Positions 22,273 to 32,712 are shown, counted from the first letter of the stretch. The stretch is DNA of 64,000 nt from Noviherbaspirillum aridicola (GCF_019656455.1 NZ_BPMK01000016.1:1-64000); one strand, 5' to 3'. Notes: generated from the letters alone by a model not told the origin. Made by a program: numbers and translations.

Positions 22273-25064
22273 TGGCGATTCCCCGTGCAACCGCCCGGCT
22301 GCAGCTGCACAAGGACTTTACTTTCGACGACGCGATGGCGGTGGTGCCCTACTACGCATCGCTCGGCATCAGCCACATCTATGCCTCGCCCATCCTCACC
22401 GCGCGCGCGGGATCGATGCACGGCTATGACATCGTCGACCCCACCCGCATCAATCCGGAACTGGGCGGCGAGGAGGGCCTGCGCCGCCTGGTCGAGCGCA
22501 TCCGCGCCCACGGCATGGGCCTGATCCTCGACATCGTGCCCAACCACATGGGTGTCGGCCCGGAGAATCCCTGGTGGCAGCATGTGCTGGAATGGGGCGA
22601 GCACAGCCCCTACGCGCGCTGGTTCGACATCGACTGGCGCCCCGCCGACGAAACCCTGCACGGCAAGGTGATGGCCCCCTTCCTCGGGCAGCCGTACGGC
22701 GACATACTCGCCGCCGGCGAGATCAGGCTGGAGTTCGATGCCGCGCGCGGCCGCTTCTTCGTCAGCTACTATGCCCACCGCTTCCCGGTCGCGCCCGAGA
22801 CCTACGCCGACATCCTGCGCGCGGCCGGCGCGGAACGCCTGGCCCCGGTGCTCGCCGTGTTCGAGCATGACGCCGGCCAGCAGAACGCGCCGCGCGGCTT
22901 CGGCATGCTGTGCGAGCTGGCGCAGGACGCCGAGGGCGCGGCGCTGATCGCCGCCGCCATCGGCGCTTTCGCCGGCAATACGGCGGAGGGCATGGAAAGG
23001 CTGCACGCGCTGCTGGAGCGCCAGCACTACCGCCTCGCCTGGTGGCGCTGCGCGGCCGATGGCATCAACTGGCGCCGCTTCTTCGAAGTGACCGAGCTGG
23101 CGGGCGTGCGGGTGGAACAGGACGATGTGTTCGAAGCCATCCATGCGCTGATTTTCCGCCTCTACACCGAAGGCCTGATCGACGGCGTGCGCATCGACCA
23201 TGTCGACGGCCTGGCCGATCCCGGCGCCTATTGCCGCAAGCTGCGCGCGCGGCTGCAGGCGCTGTCGACGCAGCGGCCGCCCGAGCTGCCGCCCGCGCCC
23301 GCCTGGATCGTGGTCGAAAAGATCCTGGCGCACGACGAACAGCTGCGCGGCAACTGGGACATCGACGGCACCAGCGGCTACGACTTCATGGACCGCGTCG
23401 GCGCGGTCCTGCACGACGCCGACGGCGAGGCGCCCCTCGGTGCGCTGTGGACGGAACTGACGGGACAGCCGGACGATTTCCTGGCCGAGGTGCGCGCCGC
23501 GCGCCGTCGCCTGCTGGCCAACAACCTGTCCGGCGAGTTCGAGGCCGCCTCGCGCGCGCTGCACGCGCTGGCCCGCACCGACCTGCGCACCCGCGACTTC
23601 TCGCTCGGCGCAATCCGGCGCGTGTTCACCGAATTCCTGGTCGCCTTCCCCGTGTACCGCACCTATGTGGACGCCAACGGTTGCGACGAGACCGATGCGC
23701 AGGTGATCGAACGCGCGCTCGAGCATGCGCGCCAGTGCGTGGATCGCACCGAGCGGCCGCTACTCGACGTGCTGGCCGGCTGGTTCGGCGGCGCCGCGCC
23801 GCGCGACGCCGCCACGCCGCGCATCCGTCACCTGCACCAGCGCGCCATCACCCGCTTCCAGCAGCTGACGCCGCCGCTGGCCGCGAAGTCGGTGGAAGAC
23901 ACCGCCTTCTATCGTTATGGCCGCCTGCTGTCGCGCAACGAAGTCGGATCCGATCCGGGCCAGTTCGCGCTGGACGTGGCGGCGTTCCACGACGCCAACC
24001 GGCTGCGCGCCGAGCGCTTTCCGGCTTCGCTGCTGGCTACCGCCACCCATGACCACAAGCGCGGCGAAGACGTGCGCATGCGCATCGCCGCCCTCAGCGA
24101 GATGCCGCGCGACTGGGCGGAGACGGTGCGCGCGTGGATGGCGATGAACGCGCCGCTGCGCGCCGCGCTCACCCCGGACGACGACACGCCGCCCCACGCA
24201 CCGCAGGCGGGCGATGAACTGATGCTGTACCAGACCCTGGTCGGCGCCTGGCCGCTGGCACTGCAGCCGTCCGACGCCGAGGGTCTGAGACGCTTCGTCG
24301 AGCGGGTCGACCAGTGGCAGACCAAGGCGCTGCGGGAGGCCAAGCAGGTCAGCAACTGGGTGCAGCCGAACGAGGCCTATGAAGCGGGCTGCCGCGCCTT
24401 CCTGCAGACGATACTCGACCCGGCGGCCGGCCACGGCTTCCTGCCCGCGCTGTGCGCGTTCGTCGAGCGCATCGCGGCGGCCGGCGCCGCCAAGAGCCTG
24501 GCGCAGACCCTGCTGCGCATGACCTGCCCCGGCATACCCGACCTGTACCAGGGCACCGACATGTGGGACTTCAGCCTGGTCGATCCCGACAACCGCCGGC
24601 CGGTCGACTATGAGCGCCGCCGCGCCGCGATGGACGATGCCGGCACCGGCCTGCAGGCGGACGACTGGCACAGCGGCCGGCTCAAGCAGCAACTGGTGGC
24701 GCGCACCCTGGCGCTGCGCAAGCGCGATCCCGAGCTGTTCGAACGCGGCGAGTATCTGCCGCTGGCCGTCGACGGCCCCGGTGCCGGGCGCGTGATCGCC
24801 TTCCTGCGGCGCGCGGGCAGGCGCACCCTGCTGGCGGCGGCCATCCGTCTTCCCTGCGGCACGCTGGCGGATCCGTCCTCGGTGGCGCCGGATACCGAAG
24901 CCTGGCGCGATACGCTACTCGTGCTGCCCGCGGAGTGCGGTCCGCAATGGGCCGACACGCTCGGCGATCTCCCCCTCACCGCCGCGGACAACCGCCTGCG
25001 GCTGTCGGACGTGTTTGCACGGCTGCCGGTGGCGCTGCTAATGCAGGACGGCGCCGGCGCCTGA
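22272..25064 (+). CDS. treY: Malto-oligosyltrehalose synthase
   Basis: Converts the reducing-end alpha-1,4 bond of maltodextrins to alpha,alpha-1,1, the first step of the TreY-TreZ trehalose route. It has 930 residues, the expected length. The N-terminus MAIPRATARLQLHKDFTFDDA and the SHIYASPILTARAGSMHGYDI block are typical. Nucleophile D309 in GVRIDHVDGL and acid/base E349 in VVEKILAHDE are visible, as is the late CPGIPDLYQG motif. The start at 22272 follows GGAGAG (22261-22266) and overlaps the malQ stop (TGATG). It is the last gene of the operon; the following 160 bases hold a weak hairpin with a T-run. Confidence 0.95.
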   Translation: MAIPRATARLQLHKDFTFDDAMAVVPYYASLGISHIYASPILTARAGSMHGYDIVDPTRINPELGGEEGLRRLVERIRAHGMGLILDIVPNHMGVGPENPWWQHVLEWGEHSPYARWFDIDWRPADETLHGKVMAPFLGQPYGDILAAGEIRLEFDAARGRFFVSYYAHRFPVAPETYADILRAAGAERLAPVLAVFEHDAGQQNAPRGFGMLCELAQDAEGAALIAAAIGAFAGNTAEGMERLHALLERQHYRLAWWRCAADGINWRRFFEVTELAGVRVEQDDVFEAIHALIFRLYTEGLIDGVRIDHVDGLADPGAYCRKLRARLQALSTQRPPELPPAPAWIVVEKILAHDEQLRGNWDIDGTSGYDFMDRVGAVLHDADGEAPLGALWTELTGQPDDFLAEVRAARRRLLANNLSGEFEAASRALHALARTDLRTRDFSLGAIRRVFTEFLVAFPVYRTYVDANGCDETDAQVIERALEHARQCVDRTERPLLDVLAGWFGGAAPRDAATPRIRHLHQRAITRFQQLTPPLAAKSVEDTAFYRYGRLLSRNEVGSDPGQFALDVAAFHDANRLRAERFPASLLATATHDHKRGEDVRMRIAALSEMPRDWAETVRAWMAMNAPLRAALTPDDDTPPHAPQAGDELMLYQTLVGAWPLALQPSDAEGLRRFVERVDQWQTKALREAKQVSNWVQPNEAYEAGCRAFLQTILDPAAGHGFLPALCAFVERIAAAGAAKSLAQTLLRMTCPGIPDLYQGTDMWDFSLVDPDNRRPVDYERRRAAMDDAGTGLQADDWHSGRLKQQLVARTLALRKRDPELFERGEYLPLAVDGPGAGRVIAFLRRAGRRTLLAAAIRLPCGTLADPSSVAPDTEAWRDTLLVLPAECGPQWADTLGDLPLTAADNRLRLSDVFARLPVALLMQDGAGA

Positions 25065-25103
25065 GCGCGCTCGCCCGCCCAACCCCTCCCGCCCGCGCGC
25101 CGC

Positions 25104-25128
25104 GACGGCCCGCGGGCGAACCGTCTTT
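25104..25128 (+). terminator. Weak candidate terminator after treY
   Basis: Short arms GACGG (25104-25108) and CCGTC (25121-25125) enclose a self-complementary CCCGCGGG core, followed by only four T. It lies 40 bases after the treY stop. The stem is interrupted, so terminator function is uncertain. Confidence 0.35.
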
Positions 25129-25227
25129 TCCCGTAGCGCCCGCGCTGTCCGACCGCCGCCGATGGGATAATGGCGCGCGGCCGTCGCCGCACCCGTGCGA
25201 CGATTTTCAGGAACAAGAGCAGCCTGC

Positions 25228-26445
25228 ATGGACTGGAACGATACATTGGGAGGGCTGGTGACGGCCCTGGGACTCGGACTGCTGATCGGCGTCGTGCGCG
25301 AGCGCCGCCATCCTGCCCGGCCGGGCGTGCGCAGCCACGCGCTGGCGGCGGTGCTCGGCTACGTATGCTGGCGCCTCGGTCCGGCGCCGTTCGTCGTGGC
25401 CCTGCTGACCACCGGCGTTTTCGCCCTGGTCAGCTATATCAGGGCCGACGCGGAAGACCGGGGCATCGCCGGCGAGCTTGCGCTCGTGCTGACGCTGGTG
25501 CTGGCGGCGCTGGCGCATCAGAGCCCCCCGCTGGCGGCGGCGCTCGGCGTGCTCACCGCGATCCTGCTGTATGCGAAACAGGGCCTGCGCTGGTTCAGCC
25601 GCGAACTGATCAGCGAACAGGAAATGCGCGACGCGCTCATGCTCGCGGCCGCCGCGCTGGTGGTCGCGCCGCTGCTGCCGGGCGAGGCTATCGATCCCTG
25701 GGGCGTTCTGAACCCGACCACGCTGTGGCGCATCGTCGTGCTCATGATGGCCGTCGGCATGCTGGGCCATGTCGCGCGCCGCGCGGTGGGCGCGCGCGCC
25801 GGACTGCCGGTCGCCGGCTTCTTCTCCGGTTTCGCCTCCTCCACGGCGACGGTGGCGAGCCTCGGGCGGTTGGCACGCGAAAAGCCGGCGTTGACCGGGC
25901 TGGCGGCGGCCGCCGCCCTGCTGGCCAATCTGGCATCGCTGCTGCTGCTGGCCGCGGTCATCGGCGCCGCCTCGCCGGCATTGCTGGATGCCCTGATCTG
26001 GCCGCTGGTCGCCGCCGGCACCGGGCTGGTGGCGGTGGCCCTGCTGCTGCTGCGGCGCGATCCGCAGCACCAGGATCTCGGCGACGCTTCGGCGGCGCGG
26101 GCCTTTCAGCTCGTCCACGCCCTGAGCCTCGCGGCCGCGATCGCGGCGGTATCACTGCTCTCGGCGTGGCTGGGCGAACTGTTCGGCCGGGCCGGCGTAC
26201 TGGTGGCGGCCATCTGCGTGGCGCTGGTGGAGTTGCAGGCCGCCGCCGTCAGCGTGGCCCAGCTCGGTGTCGCCGGCGGTATCCCGGCGGAGACGGCGCA
26301 ATGGGGCATCGTCGGCGTGCTCGCGGCCAGTGCCGCGGCCAAGGGCGTGCTGGCGTTCTTCGCGGGCGGACGCCGCTTCGGCGCGCTGGTTGCCGCCGGC
26401 CTGGCCGCCATGGGCGCCGGCGCCGCGCTGCTGATGATGGCCTGA
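25228..26445 (+). CDS. DUF4010 / MgtC-type multispanning membrane protein
   Basis: A 405-residue, very hydrophobic protein with about ten to eleven predicted membrane spans by eye. The N-terminus LVTALGLGLLIGVVRERR resembles the start of MgtC/DUF4010 family proteins, and the middle part (GLPVAGFFSGFASSTATVASLGRLAREKP) is the conserved DUF4010 segment. The function of this family is not established; no substrate is proposed. The start at 25228 is preferred over 25195, which would add 11 residues (MRRFSGTRAAC) before the first membrane span. It lies 163 bases after treY and converges on the sigma-54 regulator. Confidence 0.8.
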   Translation: MDWNDTLGGLVTALGLGLLIGVVRERRHPARPGVRSHALAAVLGYVCWRLGPAPFVVALLTTGVFALVSYIRADAEDRGIAGELALVLTLVLAALAHQSPPLAAALGVLTAILLYAKQGLRWFSRELISEQEMRDALMLAAAALVVAPLLPGEAIDPWGVLNPTTLWRIVVLMMAVGMLGHVARRAVGARAGLPVAGFFSGFASSTATVASLGRLAREKPALTGLAAAAALLANLASLLLLAAVIGAASPALLDALIWPLVAAGTGLVAVALLLLRRDPQHQDLGDASAARAFQLVHALSLAAAIAAVSLLSAWLGELFGRAGVLVAAICVALVELQAAAVSVAQLGVAGGIPAETAQWGIVGVLAASAAAKGVLAFFAGGRRFGALVAAGLAAMGAGAALLMMA

Positions 26446-26460
26446 AGACCGGACGCGCCC

Positions 26461-27783
<1,323 letters not shown>

Positions 27784-27844
27784 GGCCGTCTTCCAAGAGT
27801 GAACTGACCGGATGGTCGCGTCATTATCGCGCCGTCACCGCACT

Positions 27845-27883
27845 CTGCCAATGGCAGTCGTACCGCTGGCAGCGGACTGCCAG
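27845..27883. promoter_or_regulatory. Two adjacent TGGCAG-type palindromes upstream of the sigma-54 activator
   Basis: CTGCCAATGGCAG (27845-27857) and CTGGCAGCGGACTGCCAG (27866-27883) are both perfect inverted repeats built from the same CTGCCA/TGGCAG half-site. They lie 62-100 bases upstream of the activator start and 30-68 bases after the carbonic anhydrase stop. They could be an autoregulatory operator. The second could also form a hairpin, but no T-run follows it on either strand. Confidence 0.5.
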
Positions 27884-27912
27884 AACGGTGCCGGCCTGCC
27901 CGGACGTGATGC

Positions 27913-28863
27913 CTACTGCGATTCCTTGATCAGGCGACCGGCCGGCGACTGCACCGGGCGGGCGTTCATCGGATACAGCCGCGAGAAGATGCCGATCTGC
28001 TGCGTCGACGCCTGCACCGGTTCCTTCAGCACGATCCACAGCACGCCCTCGGAGCAGGGCGGCGTGGTCAGCGAGCCCATGTAGGTGTAGTACTCGCGCC
28101 GTTGCGGCAGCAGTTGGCTGACATCGATCAGCGACGGCGGCGTGACCGGCTCGTTCTTTTCCAGCGGCAGATTGTTCCACACGGTCTGCATCAGCGGATG
28201 CGCGCTGCCGCTTTCGATCAGCACCGCGATCACCGCCAGCCTGCCCTCGGCATCCTTGTGCACCAGGTGGGCGACCATCTCGAAGCCCCGGCCGTTCACC
28301 TTCTCTTCGGCGGGACGATGGAAATGAAACTGCTGCAGCTCGTAGCTGCGGCCCGTCAGCGATATGCGGTTGCCCGGCCCGAGATTGACCTGCACCGTAT
28401 GCCCGTTGTCGATGACGCTGAAGGCCACCGGCTTGTAGTCGAACGCCACGGGTTCCAGGTCGACCGGGATGCCGTCGCGGATGTCGATCGGCGACTGGCG
28501 GTTGCCGGCGCCGCACCTGGTCCACTCCGGCCGCAGCCTGCCCCAGTGCTCCGGGCCGGTCTCGCCTTCATAGCTCCAGCTCGCATGACGCGCGGCCTTG
28601 CCGGTGGGGACGCCGTCGTCCTCGGCCTGCTGGCGGCTGCGGCTGGAAGCGACGCGGGTGCCGGTCTCGCGCCGGATCGCTTCCCTGCGCGCGCGCAGCA
28701 TCGCCTCGATCTCGCGCTCGGTCTGCTCGTAACGTGCCCGGGCCGCGGCTTCCTCGGCGGCGCGCGCGAGGTTCGTGGCGGACTTTCCGTCGGCCGCGGC
28801 CATGGCGGCGGTGGAACACAGCAGGGTGGCGAGCAGGAGATGTCGGAGTCGGGGATTCGGCAT
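27913..28863 (-). CDS. Periplasmic alpha-carbonic anhydrase
   Basis: Interconverts CO2 and bicarbonate, exported by an N-terminal signal peptide (cleavage after about residue 23, AMAAA). It has 316 residues, longer than typical bacterial alpha-CAs (about 230-250). The excess is an Ala/Arg/Glu-rich, probably helical segment at 30-75. The catalytic domain (about 95-316) has WSYEGETGPEHWG, QSPIDI, zinc ligands H180 and H182 (FHFHRP) and H199 (MVAHLVHK), and TTPPC. C117 and the TTPPC cysteine probably form the usual disulfide. It is monocistronic by spacing, with 71 bases to the upstream GGDEF-EAL stop. Confidence 0.93.
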   Translation of the reverse strand: MPNPRLRHLLLATLLCSTAAMAAADGKSATNLARAAEEAAARARYEQTEREIEAMLRARREAIRRETGTRVASSRSRQQAEDDGVPTGKAARHASWSYEGETGPEHWGRLRPEWTRCGAGNRQSPIDIRDGIPVDLEPVAFDYKPVAFSVIDNGHTVQVNLGPGNRISLTGRSYELQQFHFHRPAEEKVNGRGFEMVAHLVHKDAEGRLAVIAVLIESGSAHPLMQTVWNNLPLEKNEPVTPPSLIDVSQLLPQRREYYTYMGSLTTPPCSEGVLWIVLKEPVQASTQQIGIFSRLYPMNARPVQSPAGRLIKESQ

Positions 28864-28934
28864 GGCGTCGGAATGGGATGAATGGCGCCAGCAATGCTAC
28901 CGGCCTGCCCGCCCGAGGGCAACCTTCGCCGGCG

Positions 28935-31469
28935 TCAGTGTGGCAATCGTGCGGCAGCCTGCTCGTCCGCGCTGTCCAGCATCAGCGGAGCCAGCGGCCG
29001 CAGCTCCGGTAAATCTTCGAATTCTTCGATAGGCATCGGCTTGCCGAACAGGTATCCCTGGAAGTGGCTGCAGCCGCGCCGCAGCAGCAGCTCGCGCTGC
29101 TCTTCGGTCTCCACGCCCTCGGCGATGACCTGCATGCCCAGGTTGTATGCCATGGCGATGATGGTCTGCACCAGCACCAGGTCGTCCGGGTCGGCGGCGA
29201 TGTCGGCCACGAAGCTCTTGTCGACCTTGAGCTGATCCAGCGGCAGTTTCTTGAGATTGGAAAGCGACGAATAGCCGGTGCCGAAGTCATCCATCGAAAA
29301 ATGCACGCCAAGGGCGCGCAGGGCATGCATGCGCTGCGCGGTCTCGTCGATATCGTCGTGCAGCAGGGTCTCGGTCAGTTCAAGCTTGAGCCGGCCGGGA
29401 TCGATGCCGCTGGCCGTGACCGTGGCGATCACCTGCTGCACAAAGCCGGGGTGGCGGAACTGGCGCGCGCTGACATTGACCGCCAGATCGAGGTGGCATT
29501 TGCGCAGGTCCGATTCCCACCGCTTGAGGCAGGCGCAGGCGGTTTCGAGCACCCAGGCGCCGATGGCGACGACCTGCCCGGATTCTTCGGCCAGCGGAAT
29601 GAACTCATTCGGCGGCACCAGCCCGCGCGCCGGGTGCCGCCACCGGACGAGCGCCTCGGCCCCGACCACCATGCCGCTGCTGTCGACCTGGGGCTGGAGG
29701 TACACCTGGAACTGGCGCAGCGCCAGCGCCTGCGCCAGCCCGCGCTCGATTTCGGCGCGCGCTTCCACCGCCGCCTGCATGTCCGGGTCGAAGAAACGGA
29801 AGCTATTGCGGCCGGCCTTCTTTGCCTGGTACATCGCGATGTCGGCGCGCTTGAGCAAGCCTTCCGGCGTCATCAGGTGATCGGTGAACAGCGCCGCGCC
29901 GATGCTCGGCGTGCTGCGGTATTCATGCGTGCCGAGCAGGAAGGGATGGTTCAGCGCGCCGAGCATGCGCGCGGCGAAGGCCTCGGTCTGGTAAGCCGCG
30001 TCGCGCGCATCGCCGCCCAGTTCGTGCAGGACCACCACGAACTCGTCCCCGCCCAGCCGCGCCACCGTGTCGCCGTCGCGCACGCAGGCAGCGAGTCGCT
30101 GCGCGACCTGCAGCAGCAGCATGTCGCCGACGTCGTGGCCGAGCGTGTCGTTGAGGGTCTTGAAGTCGTCGAGGTCGATCAGCAGCAGCGCGCCATTCTG
30201 TCCGCTGCGCGCGCTCGCGGCGAGCGTGCGCTGCAGGCGGTCGATCAGCAGGCGCCGGTTCGGCAGCCGCGTGAGCGGATCGTAATAGGCGAGCATCTGT
30301 ATTTCTTCCTCGGCCGCCTTGCGTTCGCTCAGATCGGTGAGTACCGCGACATAGTGGCTGATCGCGCCGTTGTCGCCCCTGACCGCCGTGATGGTCACCC
30401 ACGCCGGATATGCCTCGCCGTGCCTGCGCCGGATCCACACCTCGCCCTGCCATATGCCGTTGCGGCGCAGGTCCTTCCACATCGTTTCGTAAAAGCCGGC
30501 GGCGTGGCGGTCGGATTTCAGGAAGTGCGGCGTTTGCCCGACCGCTTCCGCGGCAGCATGACCGGTAGCGTTCACAAACCCCTGATTGACGCGCAGGATG
30601 ATGCCGGCGGCGTCGGTGATCAGCATGCTTCCATGGGTGTCGAAGGCGGTTGCCGCGATGCGCTGCTCGACGCCCTGCTGTTTTTCGGCGGTCGCGTCCC
30701 ACACCGTGAAAACGATGCCGCCATCGGCTGTCGGGCGCCGCGAGACCCGCAGCGTCCGGCCGTCGGGCAGCGTCTGTTCATGCTCGGCTTCGGCGGCCCC
30801 GCACCGGTTCAGCGCCCACTCCACCCAGCTGTCGTGCTCGCGTTCCCCGGCAGCGGGCAGCACCTGGACGGCGGTCGCCTCCAGCACCCGTCGATAAGGC
30901 AGGCCCGGCGCGAGGACGGGTTCGAGCCAGGGGTATAGCGCGAACAGCCTTCCGTTCCATGTCACCACCTTGCCCTCGCCGTCGAGCAGCAGAAAGCCTG
31001 TCGTCATCGCGCCCAGTGCCTGGTCGAGCAGCAGGCGGGAGCGCTCGGTCTCCGAACGGGCCGCGCGCAGGCGCTGGAGGTAGGTCCTGGCCAGGATGGC
31101 GGTGATGACGAACAGCGCGGCGAACAGTGCGGCGCCGGCGATCACCCTGTCGCGCCTGGTATGCCACGCGGCGAGCGCGATGCGGTCGGGGATGGCGGTC
31201 ACCACGAGAATGTCGCGGCCGGGGACGGGTCGCGCGGCGAGCAGCGCCGGGACGGCGCTCAGCCGGCTCGTGGCGTCGCCGGACGACACGGCGCTGGCGG
31301 CGGGTCCCGTCGGCAGGGCGATCGGCGGCAGGCGGCGGCCGACAGGAGACCGCGCGCGACCGCGGTTTCCGCGGTGGCCGCGGTGCGCGACAACTGCTCG
31401 CTCGCGGCGTCGAGGGCGTCGCGCCGACCGTTGACGATCAGCGTCGTCGACACCGCGAGCACGCCGCAC
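28935..31469 (-). CDS. PAS-GGDEF-EAL protein, catalytic part intact but 5' end out of frame
   Basis: The open frame encodes a transmembrane segment (VIAGAALFAALFVITAILA), two PAS-like regions, a GGDEF domain (ARLGGDEFVVVL) and an EAL domain (AEALVRW, DDFGTGYSS, AEGVET). Both catalytic signatures are intact, so diguanylate cyclase and phosphodiesterase activity are possible. The first ~45 codons of this frame (Arg-rich) are not protein-like. The natural N-terminus (membrane anchor) is in another frame at 31259-31531, with the junction near 31340-31360. Read together they look like a sensor protein that lost most of its periplasmic domain and its frame. In this sequence the gene cannot make a normal full-length product unless there is recoding, an internal start or a sequencing error. 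Confidence 0.75.
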   Translation of the reverse strand: MRRARGVDDADRQRSARRPRRRERAVVAHRGHRGNRGRARSPVGRRLPPIALPTGPAASAVSSGDATSRLSAVPALLAARPVPGRDILVVTAIPDRIALAAWHTRRDRVIAGAALFAALFVITAILARTYLQRLRAARSETERSRLLLDQALGAMTTGFLLLDGEGKVVTWNGRLFALYPWLEPVLAPGLPYRRVLEATAVQVLPAAGEREHDSWVEWALNRCGAAEAEHEQTLPDGRTLRVSRRPTADGGIVFTVWDATAEKQQGVEQRIAATAFDTHGSMLITDAAGIILRVNQGFVNATGHAAAEAVGQTPHFLKSDRHAAGFYETMWKDLRRNGIWQGEVWIRRRHGEAYPAWVTITAVRGDNGAISHYVAVLTDLSERKAAEEEIQMLAYYDPLTRLPNRRLLIDRLQRTLAASARSGQNGALLLIDLDDFKTLNDTLGHDVGDMLLLQVAQRLAACVRDGDTVARLGGDEFVVVLHELGGDARDAAYQTEAFAARMLGALNHPFLLGTHEYRSTPSIGAALFTDHLMTPEGLLKRADIAMYQAKKAGRNSFRFFDPDMQAAVEARAEIERGLAQALALRQFQVYLQPQVDSSGMVVGAEALVRWRHPARGLVPPNEFIPLAEESGQVVAIGAWVLETACACLKRWESDLRKCHLDLAVNVSARQFRHPGFVQQVIATVTASGIDPGRLKLELTETLLHDDIDETAQRMHALRALGVHFSMDDFGTGYSSLSNLKKLPLDQLKVDKSFVADIAADPDDLVLVQTIIAMAYNLGMQVIAEGVETEEQRELLLRRGCSHFQGYLFGKPMPIEEFEDLPELRPLAPLMLDSADEQAAARLPH

Positions 31470-31531
31470 AGGAACAGGGCGACGATCCCGCAGATCGCGA
31501 CATCCTGTGCGCGGTTTTTCAGCGCGTGCAT
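31259..31531 (-). pseudogene. Detached N-terminal fragment of the GGDEF-EAL protein
   Basis: Encodes MHALKNRAQDVAICGIVALFLCG..., a short cytoplasmic start and a membrane span followed by a helical stretch (DALDAASEQLSRTAATAETA). This is typical of membrane-anchored GGDEF-EAL sensors. After RGLLS near 31345 the frame turns into Arg/Pro-rich non-protein sequence, while the neighbouring frame takes over with GRRLPPIALPTGPAAS. Family members of this layout usually have roughly 200 more periplasmic residues here, so an out-of-frame internal deletion is the simplest reading. Confidence 0.6.
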
Positions 31532-31779
31532 CAGCGCGGTCCCGTGCGGACGCCGATCGAGGAGCGCGAAGCGCGGCGCGGGCGTGAGAGAAGCCGTGCC
31601 CGGTCAGCCGTTGCGAGGCAGCCTGTGATCCACATACCGCACCTCCCTTTCAGTCATCGACTGCCGGCGTCATTCCGGGGTCTGCGGCGAGCCGCTCCCG
31701 ATGTCGGGAAATCTTACCCTCGCGAACTGTTGCTTACAACACTTCTTTTCTTCGGGGTAATCCCGCTGTCATAAGCTGC

Positions 31780-31904
31780 GGGAATAGGTGGTATTCATAA
31801 CCGAAAGAGGAAAGTTTTTGTGCGGTGCAGTACCATTCATTCGTCTCCTCCAACTCTCCTTGAATTGGATTCACCCGCAGCCGCAAGGTCTGCGGGTTTT
31901 TTTT
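31780..31904 (+). ncRNA. Candidate small RNA ending at an orphan terminator
   Basis: A strong plus-strand terminator has no plus-strand gene before it; everything upstream for 2.8 kb is on the minus strand. This implies a short transcript beginning somewhere in about 31730-31800. No confident promoter was found; TCATAA near 31770 is a poor -10 candidate. The 5' end given is arbitrary. The region could instead be a long leader for the gene at 32046, with the terminator acting as an attenuator. Confidence 0.35.
31873..31904 (+). terminator. Orphan intrinsic terminator with GNRA-type loop
   Basis: Perfect 8-bp stem ACCCGCAG / CTGCGGGT; the loop CCGCAAGGT can add two pairs closing a GCAA tetraloop. 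Eight T follow (31897-31904). No plus-strand gene precedes it. Confidence 0.88.
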
Positions 31905-32045
31905 GCCTTTTTTGCCTGCGTCCATGCCGTGTCCGGCGGCCTTCCCCTTCCGGCGGCCCGCATGAAACACTGCCTCTCCCCCAATGTCTACATCAGGCGG
32001 CGCGACCCGCCCGCAACCCTCTTGCGCAGACAGAAAGGACAGCCC

Positions 32046-32528
32046 ATGGACACCGGCCCGGATTTCGAACTGCTGAAAGACGCCTACGCCATCATCGACG
32101 GCATCCCCGAGACAGCCATCGATCTGGCCAGCCTTTGTTCCGCGCGTGGCGCGAGCCTGGAGCACGGCACGGTCTGCTCGCCCGCCGGCTGGCTGGCCCG
32201 TCATCCCGATTTCAATGCGCTCGGGCTGGCGCCGTCCGACGACGACGGCACCCTCGTCTTCAAGGGCGAGGCCGAGGGCAAGACGGTCGCCGAAGTCATG
32301 GCCCAGGTATTCCGCCTGCCGCCGGCCGATGCCGGGCATCTGTTCGGCGATCGCAATACCTATACCCTCGGCGACGATTCCGGCCTGAGCGACAAGCGCC
32401 TCTGGCTGCGGGAAGTGCGCGATTACCTTCGCGCGCACGGGCAGCTCGAAGCCAGCATCGAAGACAGGCTCGACAGCCGCGCGCCCTTCGCCGAGCCGCC
32501 GCCGCCGCAACAGACGCGGGCGCTGTAG
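32046..32528 (+). CDS. Hypothetical acidic protein
   Basis: 160 residues, no family recognised. It is soluble and acidic, without signal peptide or membrane span, and has two Cys (SLCSARG, GTVCSPAGW). It contains the phrase PSDDDGTLVFKGEAEGKTVAEVMAQVFRLPPADAGHLFG. The C-terminus is Pro/Gln-rich. The start at 32046 is chosen because AAAGGA lies 9-14 bases upstream, and the longer open frame to 31788 crosses an intrinsic terminator. It stands alone between the GGDEF-EAL gene and the histidine kinase. Confidence 0.7.
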   Translation: MDTGPDFELLKDAYAIIDGIPETAIDLASLCSARGASLEHGTVCSPAGWLARHPDFNALGLAPSDDDGTLVFKGEAEGKTVAEVMAQVFRLPPADAGHLFGDRNTYTLGDDSGLSDKRLWLREVRDYLRAHGQLEASIEDRLDSRAPFAEPPPPQQTRAL

Positions 32529-32712
32529 CCCCTTCCCGTCATCCTCCTCCCGTCCCGCGGCCGGACAGTCGCGGGATTGACAACGCGCAACTGGACCGCG
32601 CGCCTCGTTGCCGCTGCCGCAACCCGATCCGCGGCTGAATCCTGCCAAATAGCTGAAACAAAGGCAGCGCACCGCCTGTCTCACCTTATCAAAATGGAAA
32701 TGATGCCCGCAG

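Larger units (their letters stand above)
31532..32045. other. Intergenic region with an unexplained plus-strand terminator
   Basis: 514 bases between the divergent GGDEF-EAL gene and the small gene at 32046. The only strong element is the intrinsic terminator at 31873-31904. The frame of the downstream gene stays open back to 31788, but those codons run through the terminator and look non-protein-like. Confidence 0.55.

Noticed and set aside
27866-27883. Reading the TGGCAG palindrome as a -24/-12 sigma-54 promoter
   Set aside because: The GG-to-GC spacing is one base short of the required distance, so an operator-like repeat is the better description.
28500-31700. Additional plus-strand genes opposite the GGDEF-EAL region
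   Set aside because: Open frames here are shadows, with no family motifs and no ribosome binding sites.
31800-31860. A tRNA 3'-end fragment before the orphan terminator
   Set aside because: TTCGTCTCCTCCA superficially resembles a tRNA tail, but no matching acceptor arm or T-loop could be assembled.
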